Shown in pieces: positions 17,612 through 28,021 of a stretch of 64,000 bases of DNA (positions are counted from its first letter, which is position 1; each line of letters opens with the position of its first letter). A program made the translations under genes and the position numbers. The stretch lies in NCBI RefSeq assembly GCF_002252505.1, contig NZ_NNRL01000163.1, forward strand, positions 377,981 through 441,980. The letters run 5' to 3'. The notes below the pieces were generated by a model. It searched no databases, had not been told where the DNA came from, and was given only the letters and a program-made list of their open reading frames with translations. This DNA comes from Brucella grignonensis. GTDB taxonomy: Bacteria; Pseudomonadota; Alphaproteobacteria; Rhizobiales; Rhizobiaceae.

Positions 17612-20600
17612 ATGACGTCTTCCCTCGATAATCTTTTTGGTTCAACGGCGGCAAAGCCGGACGGTTCGGAAGTGCTTGCAGCACTGACCAAAGCCGCAAG
17701 CGAGCGCATTCTGATTCTCGACGGTGCCATGGGTACGCAGATTCAGGGACTTGGCTTTCACGAAGAGCATTTTCGCGGCGAGCGTTTTGGTGCCTGCCAT
17801 TGCCAGTTGCAGGGCAACAACGATCTTCTGACACTCACCCAGCCAAAGGCGATTGAAGAAATTCACTATGCCTATGCAATGGCTGGCGCTGATATTCTCG
17901 AAACCAATACATTCTCCTCAACGACCATCGCCCAGGCTGATTACGGCATGGAAGATGCTGTCTATGAGCTGAATCGTGATGGCGCACGTCTGGCGCGTCG
18001 CGCGGCAATCCGTGCGCAGCAGAAAGACGGCCGCCGCCGCTTTGTTGCGGGTGCGTTGGGGCCGACAAACCGTACCGCGTCGCTGTCTCCGGATGTTAAC
18101 AATCCGGGCTATCGTGCGGTGACATTCGATGATCTGCGCATTGCTTATGCTGACCAGATCCGCGGGCTGATCGATGGTGGCTCCGACATTATTCTCATTG
18201 AGACGATCTTCGATACGCTGAACGCCAAGGCCGCTGTCTTTGCCGCCGAAGAAGTGTTCATTGAGAAGGGCGTGCATCTGCCGGTGATGATTTCCGGCAC
18301 GATCACCGATCTTTCGGGCCGCACGCTTTCCGGCCAGACGCCGACGGCGTTCTGGTATTCGTTGCGCCATGCCAAGCCTTTCACCATCGGGCTTAATTGC
18401 GCGCTCGGTGCCAATGCGATGCGCGAACATCTCGCGGAAATTGCCGGTATTGCCGATACATTTGTCTGCGCCTATCCGAATGCTGGTCTGCCAAATGAAT
18501 TCGGCCAATATGACGAAAGCCCGGAAGCCATGGCGGCGCAGATCGAAGATTTTGCGCGTGAAGGCCTCGTCAACGTGGTAGGCGGCTGTTGTGGTTCGAC
18601 GCCGGACCATATCCGCGCCATTGCGCAAGCGGTGGCCAAGCATCCGCCGCGCAAACCCGTCAAGGTGCCACCGCTGATGCGCCTCTCGGGCCTTGAGCCT
18701 TTCACGCTGACCAAGGATATTCCTTTCGTCAATGTCGGCGAGCGCACGAATGTTACCGGTTCAGCTCGTTTTCGCAAGCTGATCAAGGCTGGCGATTATT
18801 CGACAGCGCTCGATGTGGCGCGCGATCAGGTCGAAAACGGCGCGCAGATCATCGACATCAACATGGATGAAGGTCTGATCGACAGCCAGAAGATCATGGT
18901 TGAATACCTCAACTTGATTGCGGCAGAGCCGGATATCGCGCGCGTTCCGGTAATGATCGACAGCTCCAAGTGGGAAGTGATCGAAGCTGGCTTGAAATGC
19001 GTTCAGGGCAAGCCGATCGTCAATTCGATCTCGCTCAAGGAAGGCGAAGAAGCCTTCCTGCACCATGCGCGTCTGGTGCGTGCCTATGGTGCTGCAGTTG
19101 TCATTATGGCATTTGACGAAACCGGACAGGCGGACACTGAACAGCGCAAGGTCGAGATTTGTACCCGCGCTTACAAGATCCTGACCGAGCAGGTTGGTTT
19201 CCCGCCGGAAGACATCATCTTCGATCCGAACGTCTTTGCGGTCGCAACCGGCATTGACGAGCATAATAATTACGGCGTCGACTTCATCGAAGCCACGCGC
19301 AAGATCACCGAAACGCTGCCGCACGTCCATATTTCGGGTGGTGTATCAAATCTGTCCTTCTCGTTCCGCGGTAACGAGCCGGTGCGCGAAGCGATGCATG
19401 CTGTCTTCCTTTATCATGCCATTCAGGTCGGCATGGATATGGGTATCGTCAATGCTGGGCAGTTGGCGGTCTACGATACGATTGACGCAGAACTGCGTGA
19501 AGCTTGCGAAGATGTGGTGCTGAACCGTCGTGATGACGCGACGGAACGACTGCTCGAAATCGCGGAGCGTTTCCGCGACAGCGGCACAAAAGAAGCCAAG
19601 ACGCAGGATCTGAGCTGGCGTGAATGGTCGGTCGAAAAGCGGCTTTCCCATGCGCTGGTCAATGGCATTACCGAATATATTGAAGCCGATACCGAAGAAG
19701 CGCGTCAGGCGGCTGCACGTCCGCTGCATGTCATCGAAGGTCCGCTGATGGCTGGTATGAATGTGGTTGGCGATCTGTTCGGCTCGGGCAAGATGTTCTT
19801 GCCGCAGGTGGTCAAGTCCGCCCGCGTCATGAAGCAGGCCGTGGCTGTACTTCTGCCTTACATGGAAGAAGAAAAGCGCCTGAATGGTGGCGAAGGCCGC
19901 CAGAGCGCTGGTAAGGTGCTGATGGCCACTGTGAAAGGCGACGTGCACGACATTGGCAAGAACATTGTCGGCGTGGTCCTCGCCTGCAACAATTACGAGA
20001 TCATCGATCTTGGCGTGATGGTGCCGACGCAGAAAATTCTCGATACGGCGCGCGCTGAAAATGTCGATGTCATCGGGCTGTCTGGTCTGATCACCCCATC
20101 GCTCGACGAGATGGTGCATGTGGCTGCTGAAATGGAACGCGAAGGCTTCAATGTGCCGCTGCTGATCGGTGGTGCGACGACCAGCCGTGTGCATACTGCG
20201 GTGAAAATCCATCCGCGTTATGAGCAGGGACAGGCGGTCTACGTGATTGATGCCAGCCGTGCGGTGGGTGTTGTTTCCAATCTGCTATCGCCTGAAAACA
20301 AGGCGGGTTACGTTGAGGGCATCCGTGAGGAATATGCCAAGGTTGCGGCAGCGCATGCGCGCAATGAGGCAGAAAAGAAGCGTCTGCCACTAGCTCGTGC
20401 GCGCGAAAACGCCCACAAGCTCGACTGGGACGCCTACACACCGCCAAAGCCGACATTCCTTGGCACCAAAACATTTGAGAACTACGATCTCGCAGAGATT
20501 GCTCGTTATATCGACTGGACACCTTTCTTCCAGACATGGGAGCTGAAAGGCCGTTATCCGGCTATTCTCGAAGATGAGAAGCAGGGCGAAGCAGCGCGTC

Positions 20601-21394
20601 AGCTCTGGGCGGATGCACAGGCCATGCTCGCAAAGATCATTGATGAGAGGTGGTTTGCGCCGCGTGGCATAATCGGTTTCTGGCCTGCCAATACGGTGGG
20701 CGACGATATTCGTCTCTTTACCGATGAAAGCCGCAAGGAAGAACTCGCAACCTTCTTCACGCTGCGTCAGCAATTGTCAAAACGTGATGGTCGTCCGAAT
20801 GTCGCTATGTCCGATTTTGTTGCACCCGCCGATAGTGGCAAGCAGGACTATGTCGGTGGCTTCGTCGTCACGGCGGGTATCGAGGAAGTGGCAATTGCCG
20901 AACGCTTCGAGCGGGCCAATGACGATTACTCGTCCATTCTCGTGAAGGCACTGGCCGACCGTTTTGCCGAAGCCTTTGCCGAACTGATGCATCAGCGCGT
21001 GCGCAATGAGTTCTGGGGCTATGCGCCGGGCGAGGAGCTTACGAATGATGATCTGATCCACGAGCGTTATGCGGGTATCCGTCCGGCACCGGGTTATCCG
21101 GCGCAGCCTGACCACACCGAAAAGAAGACCTTGTTCGAACTGCTGGATGCCACAGCGCAAACCGGCGTCGAACTGACGGAAAGCTATTCCATGTGGCCGG
21201 GTTCGTCCGTGTCGGGCCTCTATATCGGCCATCCGGAAAGCTATTATTTCGGTGTCGCCAAGGTCGAGCGTGATCAGGTCGAAGATTACGCGAACCGCAA
21301 GGGCATGAGCGTTGAGGAGGTCGAGCGCTGGCTGGGACCGATTCTAAACTATATACCGGGGCAGACGCCAGAGCCGGTTGAAGCTGCTGCTTGA
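17612..21394 (+). CDS. metH: Cobalamin-dependent methionine synthase
   Basis: 1260-residue four-module enzyme transferring a methyl group from methyl-tetrahydrofolate to homocysteine through cobalamin. The homocysteine domain (1-340) has zinc Cys in GLNCALG (about 260) and GGCCGS (about 324). The pterin domain begins at [13 protein letters not shown] (about 371). The B12 domain has [11 protein letters not shown] with the cobalt-ligating His (about 777). The reactivation domain contains [12 protein letters not shown] (about 1156) and [11 protein letters not shown] (about 1193). Full length, with a terminator behind it. No metF is adjacent. Confidence 0.97.
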   Translation: MTSSLDNLFGSTAAKPDGSEVLAALTKAASERILILDGAMGTQIQGLGFHEEHFRGERFGACHCQLQGNNDLLTLTQPKAIEEIHYAYAMAGADILETNTFSSTTIAQADYGMEDAVYELNRDGARLARRAAIRAQQKDGRRRFVAGALGPTNRTASLSPDVNNPGYRAVTFDDLRIAYADQIRGLIDGGSDIILIETIFDTLNAKAAVFAAEEVFIEKGVHLPVMISGTITDLSGRTLSGQTPTAFWYSLRHAKPFTIGLNCALGANAMREHLAEIAGIADTFVCAYPNAGLPNEFGQYDESPEAMAAQIEDFAREGLVNVVGGCCGSTPDHIRAIAQAVAKHPPRKPVKVPPLMRLSGLEPFTLTKDIPFVNVGERTNVTGSARFRKLIKAGDYSTALDVARDQVENGAQIIDINMDEGLIDSQKIMVEYLNLIAAEPDIARVPVMIDSSKWEVIEAGLKCVQGKPIVNSISLKEGEEAFLHHARLVRAYGAAVVIMAFDETGQADTEQRKVEICTRAYKILTEQVGFPPEDIIFDPNVFAVATGIDEHNNYGVDFIEATRKITETLPHVHISGGVSNLSFSFRGNEPVREAMHAVFLYHAIQVGMDMGIVNAGQLAVYDTIDAELREACEDVVLNRRDDATERLLEIAERFRDSGTKEAKTQDLSWREWSVEKRLSHALVNGITEYIEADTEEARQAAARPLHVIEGPLMAGMNVVGDLFGSGKMFLPQVVKSARVMKQAVAVLLPYMEEEKRLNGGEGRQSAGKVLMATVKGDVHDIGKNIVGVVLACNNYEIIDLGVMVPTQKILDTARAENVDVIGLSGLITPSLDEMVHVAAEMEREGFNVPLLIGGATTSRVHTAVKIHPRYEQGQAVYVIDASRAVGVVSNLLSPENKAGYVEGIREEYAKVAAAHARNEAEKKRLPLARARENAHKLDWDAYTPPKPTFLGTKTFENYDLAEIARYIDWTPFFQTWELKGRYPAILEDEKQGEAARQLWADAQAMLAKIIDERWFAPRGIIGFWPANTVGDDIRLFTDESRKEELATFFTLRQQLSKRDGRPNVAMSDFVAPADSGKQDYVGGFVVTAGIEEVAIAERFERANDDYSSILVKALADRFAEAFAELMHQRVRNEFWGYAPGEELTNDDLIHERYAGIRPAPGYPAQPDHTEKKTLFELLDATAQTGVELTESYSMWPGSSVSGLYIGHPESYYFGVAKVERDQVEDYANRKGMSVEEVERWLGPILNYIPGQTPEPVEAAA

Positions 21395-21417
21395 GTAATT
21401 TATAAAATAATGATGAT

Positions 21418-21445
21418 AAAAGCCCCGCGATGCGGGGCTTCTATA
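21418..21445 (+). terminator. Terminator of metH
   Basis: AAGCCCCGC (21420-21428), loop GAT, GCGGGGCTT (21432-21440), then CTATACTT. The T tract is weak. Confidence 0.75.
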
Positions 21446-21826
21446 CTTAATTCACTAAATTTAAATTTATGTAGAATAAATATTAGTTTTCTGAAATCTC
21501 CATAAGAAATTGAAATCATTCTGTATAGATGACCCAAGAATCATGTGTTATGTAATACAGGTGGCTTACGGTTTTGTAGTCGATGATTTGAATTCGCGGA
21601 TTCCGGCGCCATAGAATCCCTTCAGTTTATATGTGTTTGTCTGGCAGAGTTTTAGCGCGTCCCGAAAAGTGTGAAACGGTTTTCGGAAAAGATGCGCATC
21701 AAAACAAAATGTCAGAGTGCGATCTGATTCAATCGGATCGAAATGCGCTCTGATGCCGGAGTGTGCCTGCTTGCAGCGTTTTCAGAGTAAATATTGCTTC
21801 ATAAGGAAAATGTTGGGATTTATGCG
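21446..21826. other. Intergenic region upstream of the LuxR gene
   Basis: About 380 bp, AT-rich in its first 150 bp, with a composite repeat at 21654-21753. I see no lux-box-like palindrome and no open frame worth calling. Confidence 0.5.
21654..21753. repeat. Composite dispersed repeat (modules A and C)
   Basis: Module A at 21654-21701 (GCGTCCCGAAAAGTGTG ... GGTTTTCGGAAAAGATGCGC) and module C at 21715-21753 (GAGTGCGATCTGATTC ... AATCGGATCGAAATGCGCTC). Same order as at 2949-3117. Confidence 0.88.
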
Positions 21827-22534
21827 ATGAAATGGGAAGATTTATACGAAAAGATACAATCATCCGACGATGCAGAGCACTTATTTGAACACGTTAGGTC
21901 TTACGCTGAAGCGCTCGGCTTTCAATATGCTTCATATGCCATGTGTGTGCCGTCTCTAAACAGTTTTGCTCGCTGGGTGCGTTATGAATCCTTGCCTGAT
22001 GGGTGGCAGAAGCACTATGCCGCCAAGAAATATGCGGATATCGATCCGATTATCAGGCGGGGCATAAACAGCATCGAGCCTTTGGTTTGGTCGGCCCGAC
22101 AATTTGCGGAGGCCCCACAAATATGGGCAGATGCACAAGAGTTTGGTTTGAAGGCTGGTATCTCCCAGCCGTGCTGGGCGGCTCAGGGTGTTTTTGGAAT
22201 TCTTACATTCTTGCGCGAAAAGCCAGCGCTGTCAGAGGGGGAAATCTCGATGCTGCGTCGGCAGATGCAGATTGTAGCTAACCTTCTACATCTCGCCATG
22301 TATGAACATGTCGATGTTCCAAGCATCAATTGTGTGGCGGAGGTTAATCTGACGGCGCGCGAACGGGAGATTTTGCGGTGGACGAGTGAAGGAAAGACCG
22401 CCGAAATTATCGGAAAAATCCTCAACATCTCGACCCGAACCGTCAATTTCCATATCAGCAATGTTCTCATCAAACTTGTTGCTGTGAACAAGGTGCAGGC
22501 TGTCGCTAAGGCGCGCACTTTTGGTCTTCTGTAA
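21827..22534 (+). CDS. LuxR-family regulator with autoinducer-binding domain (solo)
   Basis: 235-residue TraR/LuxR-type regulator. The N-terminal domain (about 1-160) keeps residues typical of acyl-homoserine-lactone binders: W and Y in DGWQKHYAAKKYADIDPII, the Asp that follows, and a later Trp in PLVWS. The C-terminal HTH (about 170-232) is LTAREREILRWTSEGKTAEI ... STRTVNFHISNVLIKL. No luxI-type synthase is near, so it is a solo. The start at ATG 21827 is chosen over an in-frame TTG at 21794; the ribosome site is weak. Confidence 0.85.
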   Translation: MKWEDLYEKIQSSDDAEHLFEHVRSYAEALGFQYASYAMCVPSLNSFARWVRYESLPDGWQKHYAAKKYADIDPIIRRGINSIEPLVWSARQFAEAPQIWADAQEFGLKAGISQPCWAAQGVFGILTFLREKPALSEGEISMLRRQMQIVANLLHLAMYEHVDVPSINCVAEVNLTAREREILRWTSEGKTAEIIGKILNISTRTVNFHISNVLIKLVAVNKVQAVAKARTFGLL

Positions 22535-22912
22535 CAGTGCTTAATCCTTCGGCGGTCTGGCTCGAAGGACAATTTACCCCTTCAAAATTATCTTAATACC
22601 ACAAATTTAGTAGTATTTTCCGCGGTTTGGCCGAAAATTGCCCCTTTCGATCTGACGCAAGTTTGTTCCTGCTTCGGGCTTAAAACAGGCACGTTTTCGC
22701 TTAACCCTCTCGCAATACGCGATAGCATACTTTTCCTTTTGCCCTGTCTTTCACGACAATGCGCTCAACGTGGCTTGCCACATCTGCGCCGGATCAGGGC
22801 TCTTGCCAGTCTCCCGCCAGTACCAAAGCGCATTCCGAAAAGTGTGAAACGGTTTTCGGGCAAGATGCGCGTCAAAGTAGAGTTAGTTAGCCGGTTTCCG
22901 GGAGAAACAGAC
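22535..22912. other. Intergenic region upstream of cysD
   Basis: 378 bp. It contains an imperfect inverted repeat AATACCAC-N7-GTAGTATT at 22595-22617 (7 of 8 pairs) that may be an operator, and a module A repeat at 22827-22876. No gene is seen. Confidence 0.45.
22827..22876. repeat. Dispersed palindromic repeat, module A
   Basis: GCGCATTCCGAAAAGTGTG ... GGTTTTCGGGCAAGATGCGC, about 40 bp upstream of the cysD start, so inside the likely leader. Confidence 0.85.
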
Positions 22913-23833
22913 GTGCATCATGCATCCCTGAGTAAAAACCTGACACATCTTGAGCGTCTGGAAGCAGAAGCAATTCATATCTTTCGCGAGGTTGCTGCGA
23001 CCTTCTCCAATCCGGTGATGCTTTATTCGGTGGGCAAGGATTCCTCCGTCATGCTGCATCTGGCGATGAAGGCGTTCTATCCAGCTCCCCCGCCATTTCC
23101 GTTCCTGCATGTTGATACAACATGGAAATTCCGCGAAATGATCGAGTTTCGCGATGCACAGGCCCGCGAAAAGGGTTTTGAGTTGCTCGTTCATATCAAT
23201 GAAGATGGCGTGCGCGATGGTGTTGGCCCATTCACGCATGGCTCAAACGTCCATACCCATGTCATGAAGACAGTAGGTTTGAGGCAGGCATTGGACAAAT
23301 ACAAATTCGATGCCGCCTTTGGCGGTGCGCGGCGCGATGAGGAAAAATCCCGTGCCAAGGAGCGCATTTTTTCATTCCGCAATGCACAGCACGGCTGGGA
23401 CCCGAAGAACCAGCGACCGGAAATGTGGAAGGTCTATAATACCCGCGTCGCAGCTGGTGAATCGATCCGCGTCTTCCCACTCTCCAACTGGACCGAACTC
23501 GATATCTGGCAGTATATCCTGCAGGAAAATATCCCGATTGTGCCGCTCTATTTTGCCGCTCCCCGTCCGGTGGTGGAGCGCGATGGCATGTTGATCAAAC
23601 TCGATGACGACCGCATGACGCTACGCGCCGGTGAAAAGGTGGAAGAACGACTGGTGCGCTTCCGCACACTTGGCTGCTACCCGCTGACGGGTGCAATTGA
23701 ATCAAGCGCCACCAATCTTTCCGATATTGTGGAAGAAATGCTGATCGCCCGAACATCCGAGCGTCAGGGCCGCGCCATTGATCGCGATGAGGCGGGCTCA
23801 ATGGAAAAGAAGAAGCGCGAGGGCTATTTCTGA
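22913..23833 (+). CDS. cysD: Sulfate adenylyltransferase subunit 2
   Basis: 306-residue ATP-sulfurylase catalytic subunit that makes APS from sulfate and ATP with the CysN GTPase. The PP-loop is [18 protein letters not shown] near residue 38. Also seen are [35 protein letters not shown] and the tail [10 protein letters not shown]. The start chosen is GTG 22913, with GGGAGAAA about 8 nt upstream; frames reaching back to 22739 would translate the repeat at 22827-22876. The stop overlaps the cysNC start by one base. Confidence 0.95.
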   Translation: MHHASLSKNLTHLERLEAEAIHIFREVAATFSNPVMLYSVGKDSSVMLHLAMKAFYPAPPPFPFLHVDTTWKFREMIEFRDAQAREKGFELLVHINEDGVRDGVGPFTHGSNVHTHVMKTVGLRQALDKYKFDAAFGGARRDEEKSRAKERIFSFRNAQHGWDPKNQRPEMWKVYNTRVAAGESIRVFPLSNWTELDIWQYILQENIPIVPLYFAAPRPVVERDGMLIKLDDDRMTLRAGEKVEERLVRFRTLGCYPLTGAIESSATNLSDIVEEMLIARTSERQGRAIDRDEAGSMEKKKREGYF

Positions 23834-25767
23834 TGAACGCCGTATTGAAGCCTTCTGTAACGAGTGCGGCGGTCAGTGACTTTCTCGCTGATCAGGAACG
23901 CAAGACGCTGCTCCGCTTTTTGACGTGTGGTTCTGTCGATGACGGCAAGTCTACGCTGATCGGTCGACTTCTCTATGATACCAAGCTGATCTTTGAGGAT
24001 CAGCTGGCTACGCTGAAGAACGACAGCCGCAAATTCGGCACCACGGATGATGATTTTGACTTTGCATTGCTGGTGGATGGTCTGGAAGCCGAACGCGAGC
24101 AGGGCATCACTATTGATGTGGCCTATCGCTTTTTCTCGACACCGCGCCGCAAGTTTATCGTGGCTGATACGCCCGGCCATGCGCAATATACCCGCAACAT
24201 GGCGACGGGCGCTTCGACCGCCGATCTTGCGGTTGTGCTGATCGATGCGCGTCAGGGTGTGCTGACGCAGACGCGCCGTCACAGCTTTATTGCTTCGCTT
24301 TTGGGCATCCGGCATATCGTGGTGGCCGTCAATAAGATCGATCTGGTTGATTTCTCGCAAACTGCGTTTGATCGGATCGTTGCCGACTATATGAGTTTCG
24401 CCAAAGACCTGGGCTTTGCCAGCATTCAGGCTATCCCGCTTTCCGCGCGCTTCGGTGATAATGTCAGCAGCCTTTCACCGCGTATCGGCTGGTATGAAGG
24501 ACCGTATCTGCTTGAGCATCTGGAAACGGTGCGTCTTGAAGCGGATAGTATCGGCAAGCCGTTTCGCTTTCCGGTGCAATATGTGAACCGACCCAACCTC
24601 GATTTCCGAGGCTTCTCCGGCACTGTTGCCTCGGGATCGATTGCCGAGGGTGACACGGTCGTTGTTGCAAAATCGGGTAAACAGTCGAAGGTGAAACGCA
24701 TCGCCACCTATGACGGCGACCTGCCGCGTGCAACCGAAGGGCAGGCGGTTACGCTGGTTCTCGAAGACGAGATTGAGGTGTCTCGTGGCAATATGCTGGT
24801 GGGTACAGAGGCACGGCCTGAAGTAGCAGATCGCTTTGCGGCCAATATCGTCTGGTTCGGCGAAGACGCTTTGCAGCCAGGGCGTTCCTATCTGCTGCGC
24901 ACCGAAACCGACCAGACGCCGGTAACGATCAGCGAGATTAAATACCGCACCGACGTCAATACATTTGCCCGCGAAGATACAGCGCATCTCGACCTCAACG
25001 AAGTGGGACTTTGCCATCTTCAGACGGCGGATCAGATCGTGTTTGATCCCTATGCGGATAACCGCGTGACGGGTGCTTTCGTGCTGATTGACCGTCTCAC
25101 CAATGCAACCGTTGGCGCAGGCATGATCGATCATGCGCTGCGGCAGGCAACCAATGTGCATTTGCAGGCTTTCGATCTCGACAAGCAGGCACGCGCTGCG
25201 CAGAAATTCCAGAAGCCGGCGGTGCTCTGGTTTACAGGACTGTCCGCCTCAGGCAAATCCACTATCGCCAACAGGCTCGAGCAGCGGTTGCATGCGCTTG
25301 GCAAGCACACCTATCTGCTGGATGGCGATAATGTCCGTCACGGTCTCAACAGTGATCTCGGCTTTTCGGATGAAGACCGTGCGGAGAATATCCGCCGTGT
25401 TGGCGAAGTGGCTGGGCTTATGGCCGATGCCGGATTGATTACGCTGGTGTCGTTCATTTCGCCGTTTCGCGCTGAACGGGACCGGGTGCGGTCACGCTTG
25501 CCGGAGGGAGAATTCATCGAAATCTTTGTCGATACGCCGATTGAGGAATGCATGGCGCGTGATCCGAAAGGGCTCTATGCGCAAGCTTTACGGGGCGAGA
25601 TCAAGGCCTTCACAGGCATCGATTCACCTTATGAAGCTCCGCTTTCACCCGAGTTGCATCTTAATACTGCAGGGCGTGACATTGACGAGCTCGTCGCGGA
25701 GGTAGAAAAGTACCTGGCTGAACGCGGTGTTATCGGCAGCTATGGCAGCGATTCCTGGTCGATTTGA
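23833..25767 (+). CDS. cysNC: Fused sulfate adenylyltransferase GTPase subunit and APS kinase
   Basis: 644-residue fusion. The N-terminal CysN part (about 1-450) has EF-Tu-like G motifs [28 protein letters not shown] and NKIDLVD. The C-terminal CysC part has its own P-loop [15 protein letters not shown] near residue 469 and makes PAPS from APS. The product set is odd with an APS-type CysH elsewhere in the window: PAPS is not needed for reduction, so the kinase may serve sulfation or buffering. Cotranscribed with cysD (TGATG overlap). Confidence 0.95.
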   Translation: MNAVLKPSVTSAAVSDFLADQERKTLLRFLTCGSVDDGKSTLIGRLLYDTKLIFEDQLATLKNDSRKFGTTDDDFDFALLVDGLEAEREQGITIDVAYRFFSTPRRKFIVADTPGHAQYTRNMATGASTADLAVVLIDARQGVLTQTRRHSFIASLLGIRHIVVAVNKIDLVDFSQTAFDRIVADYMSFAKDLGFASIQAIPLSARFGDNVSSLSPRIGWYEGPYLLEHLETVRLEADSIGKPFRFPVQYVNRPNLDFRGFSGTVASGSIAEGDTVVVAKSGKQSKVKRIATYDGDLPRATEGQAVTLVLEDEIEVSRGNMLVGTEARPEVADRFAANIVWFGEDALQPGRSYLLRTETDQTPVTISEIKYRTDVNTFAREDTAHLDLNEVGLCHLQTADQIVFDPYADNRVTGAFVLIDRLTNATVGAGMIDHALRQATNVHLQAFDLDKQARAAQKFQKPAVLWFTGLSASGKSTIANRLEQRLHALGKHTYLLDGDNVRHGLNSDLGFSDEDRAENIRRVGEVAGLMADAGLITLVSFISPFRAERDRVRSRLPEGEFIEIFVDTPIEECMARDPKGLYAQALRGEIKAFTGIDSPYEAPLSPELHLNTAGRDIDELVAEVEKYLAERGVIGSYGSDSWSI

Positions 25768-25771
25768 GAAA

Positions 25772-26611
25772 ATGAAAATATTCGCCTCACCAAAAAAAGA
25801 GCCAGATGGCCAGACGCTTCTTGCTGCTTTGCGGGATGCAACGCTTGAGGCGGGACGCGTGATCATGAAGCATTATGCCAATGGTTGCGCAGTTCATTCC
25901 AAGAAGGATCAGTCGCCGGTTACAGAAGCCGACCACGCTGCAGAAGCCGTGATTCTATCGGCTCTCTCCTCTATTGCTCCCGATGTTCCAGTCGTTGCGG
26001 AAGAGGAGGCTGCAGCGGGCCGTTTGCCTACTCATCTGGGACGAAACTTCTTCCTGATAGATCCCCTTGACGGAACGCGGGAGTTTCTGCTGCGTAATGG
26101 CGATTTTACGGTGAATATCGCGCTTATTGAGGATGGAGTACCTGCGCTGGGCCTTGTCTATGCGCCGGTACGCAATCTCCTCTACGTGGGAAGCCCCGAT
26201 GGTGCCGTTGAAATCGTGACGACAACCGATCATGCCGCCGAGAGCCAGCGATCGATTAAAGCGCGCATCGCGCCCTCCAAACGTGTCGTGGTTTGCAGTC
26301 GTTCCCATATCACAATGGAGACGGAGCAATTTCTCAAAGCCAACAACATCGGCGATTGCGTTTCTGTGGGATCTTCACTCAAATTTTGCATGATTGCGCG
26401 GGGCGAGGCTGATTTATATCCGCGCTTTGGCCCGACAATGGAGTGGGATACGGCGGCAGGGGACGCAGTGCTTCGTGCCGCTGGTGGGATGACGACTACG
26501 CTTGATGCGCGCCCACTGACTTATGGCCAGCGCTCCGATGGCACAGTGCAAAGTTTCGCAAATCCGGATTTTGTCGCCTACGGCGCAGGAGCGGCACCGG
26601 TTTTTGCTTAA
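25772..26611 (+). CDS. cysQ: 3'(2'),5'-bisphosphate nucleotidase CysQ
   Basis: 279-residue inositol-monophosphatase-fold phosphatase that clears PAP, the by-product of PAPS use. Metal-site motifs: VVAEEEAAAG (about residue 85), LIDPLDGTREFLLRNGDFTVN (about 105) and EWDTAAGDAVLRAAGG (about 225). The start ATG 25772 lies four bases after the cysNC stop, so it is the third gene of the operon. An in-frame start at 25727 inside cysNC is possible but adds no family residues. Consistent with PAPS really being made here. Confidence 0.93.
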   Translation: MKIFASPKKEPDGQTLLAALRDATLEAGRVIMKHYANGCAVHSKKDQSPVTEADHAAEAVILSALSSIAPDVPVVAEEEAAAGRLPTHLGRNFFLIDPLDGTREFLLRNGDFTVNIALIEDGVPALGLVYAPVRNLLYVGSPDGAVEIVTTTDHAAESQRSIKARIAPSKRVVVCSRSHITMETEQFLKANNIGDCVSVGSSLKFCMIARGEADLYPRFGPTMEWDTAAGDAVLRAAGGMTTTLDARPLTYGQRSDGTVQSFANPDFVAYGAGAAPVFA

Positions 26612-26665
26612 AATAAGCGGCTTCAAAACCCCACCCGTTGAAACTGATAAGCCAGCTAATCAGAC

Positions 26666-26776
26666 GTAGCATAATTTTACCTCCAACTTGAAACAGTTTA
26701 AGGTGAAATTATGCAGCAAATTTAAAATGTTAGAGAAATCTTAGTGCCTCCAATAAGACGTACGGCACTCTATGTC
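26666..26776. repeat. Dispersed repeat, AT-rich palindrome plus module B
   Basis: GCATAATTTTACCT (26668-26681) is mirrored by AGGTGAAATTATGC with one mismatch. A module B copy follows to about 26776 (TTAGAGAAATCTTAGTGCC ... AATAAGACGTACGGCACTC). A similar AATTATGCAGC edge precedes module B at 30488. Confidence 0.75.
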
Positions 26777-26810
26777 TCAAAAAGACTGCAAAAAAAGCCT
26801 GATACTCCCC

Positions 26811-26839
26811 TTGCGACTTGAAAACGGCAGCGCTATAAG
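26811..26839 (+). promoter_or_regulatory. Putative promoter of tRNA-Pro
   Basis: TTGCGA (26811-26816), 17-nt spacer, TATAAG (26834-26839), about 45 bp before the tRNA 5' end. Confidence 0.55.
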
Positions 26840-26883
26840 CCGCTTCACAGTCGGGCTTGTGAGAGTCACGATTAAGATGGTCA

Positions 26884-26960
26884 CGGAGCGTAGCGCAGCC
26901 TGGTAGCGCACCTGATTTGGGATCAGGGGGTCGGAGGTTCGAATCCTCTCGCTCCGACCA
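26884..26960 (+). tRNA. tRNA-Pro (anticodon TGG)
   Basis: 77-nt cloverleaf with encoded CCA. The acceptor CGGAGCG pairs with CGCTCCG. The anticodon stem CCTGA/TCAGG encloses loop TTTGGGA with anticodon TGG. The T arm is GGAGG-TTCGAAT-CCTCT. Reads CCN proline codons, mainly CCA. Confidence 0.97.
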
Positions 26961-27011
26961 TGTCTTCCCCAGCGATGTTGTAAAATGATCTGTATTTGTC
27001 AGCAGGCGAAG

Positions 27012-27776
27012 CTAGTTCGTTCTGCCGAAAACTGACATTCGCATGAATGCGCCGTCATATTCGGCGATTTCGATCAGTCGAGGCCGATTGATAATTTCGA
27101 CGTTGTAATTTCTGAACGTGATCAGCCCTTCTTCGCGCAACTCACGCATCATGCGGTTGAGATGAATGGGCGTGAGGCCCAAAGCATCTGCAAGCTGGTA
27201 CTGTGTGAGCGGACAATAAAAGGAATCTGGCTCACCCATCCCGCAGGATTTAACGCGGTCAGATAACTCCAGCAAAAGATGCGCTGTGCGGATAAAAGCA
27301 CTTCGGCAACCAACATTGGTCAGATGTTCGATGAGCATTGAGCGTTGTCGTGAAAGCAGCTCGATGAAAATCATGCCCAATCTTGGTACTTGGCGGATTG
27401 TTTCTTCAAGTGACGTTAGCGGTATTTCATAAACGGACATCGGTGTGATCGTCTTGATCGTATTATAGCTGTAACCATCTGCGGTCCTCAGCCCGACAAA
27501 ATCGCATCTCATGGGAAAATCGATGATCTGACGCTCGCCACTCGAAAGATCGCGATAAACACATCCCCAGCCTGAACGGACCAGATGAATGCTTCTGATT
27601 GAAGCGCCCTGATTAATGATGACAGCATCAGCAGGATAACTGCTCTCGGAAATGACGAGAGACTGCAACGCTTCTTTTTCCTGCGTGTTCAATTTGGCCA
27701 GAATTGGAGGGGATTCCAATAAGCTAACCAATCCGTCGATCATCAGGGCGGTGGTGTTCTGGTTACCACTATGCAT
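27012..27776 (-). CDS. Crp/Fnr-family transcriptional regulator
   Basis: 254 residues: a cyclic-nucleotide-binding-like beta-roll (about 25-140), a dimer helix, and a Crp-type HTH (about 180-225) with LTQYQLADALGLTPIHLNRMMRELREEGLI. No N-terminal Cys cluster of FNR type is present, so it is not an oxygen-sensing FNR. The ligand is unknown; similar alphaproteobacterial proteins answer to stress or redox signals. A perfect palindrome lies 19 bp upstream of its start. Divergent from the next regulator. Confidence 0.88.
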   Translation of the reverse strand: MHSGNQNTTALMIDGLVSLLESPPILAKLNTQEKEALQSLVISESSYPADAVIINQGASIRSIHLVRSGWGCVYRDLSSGERQIIDFPMRCDFVGLRTADGYSYNTIKTITPMSVYEIPLTSLEETIRQVPRLGMIFIELLSRQRSMLIEHLTNVGCRSAFIRTAHLLLELSDRVKSCGMGEPDSFYCPLTQYQLADALGLTPIHLNRMMRELREEGLITFRNYNVEIINRPRLIEIAEYDGAFMRMSVFGRTN

Positions 27777-27794
27777 CTGCTGCCTATGCCCAAC

Positions 27795-27819
27795 GAAAGT
27801 TATAGAATTTATAACTTTC
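27795..27819. promoter_or_regulatory. Perfect 25-bp palindrome upstream of the Crp/Fnr gene
   Basis: GAAAGTTATA (27795-27804), GAATT, TATAACTTTC (27810-27819). It lies 19 bp before the regulator's start codon, inside the divergent promoter region, which fits an autoregulatory operator. Confidence 0.55.
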
Positions 27820-28021
27820 TGTTCCCGAAGTCGTTCTTATGGCGATTGCATTTTTTTATAAAGCGCTAACATAAGTTAATGACACGTTTATTTGACGGTA
27901 GCAATATTTAGACCAGCCGTCATCTGAATTGGCAACGAAAATCCTAATAAACTAGCGCAGTTTTTGGCATGACTAGTGTTTTGCGTTGAATGCAAACCTG
28001 AGTAACAGGGGAAACTAAGCA

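Noticed and set aside
22739-22912. Longer N-terminus for cysD
   Set aside because: It would translate the repeat at 22827-22876; GTG 22913 has a strong ribosome site and gives the usual family length.
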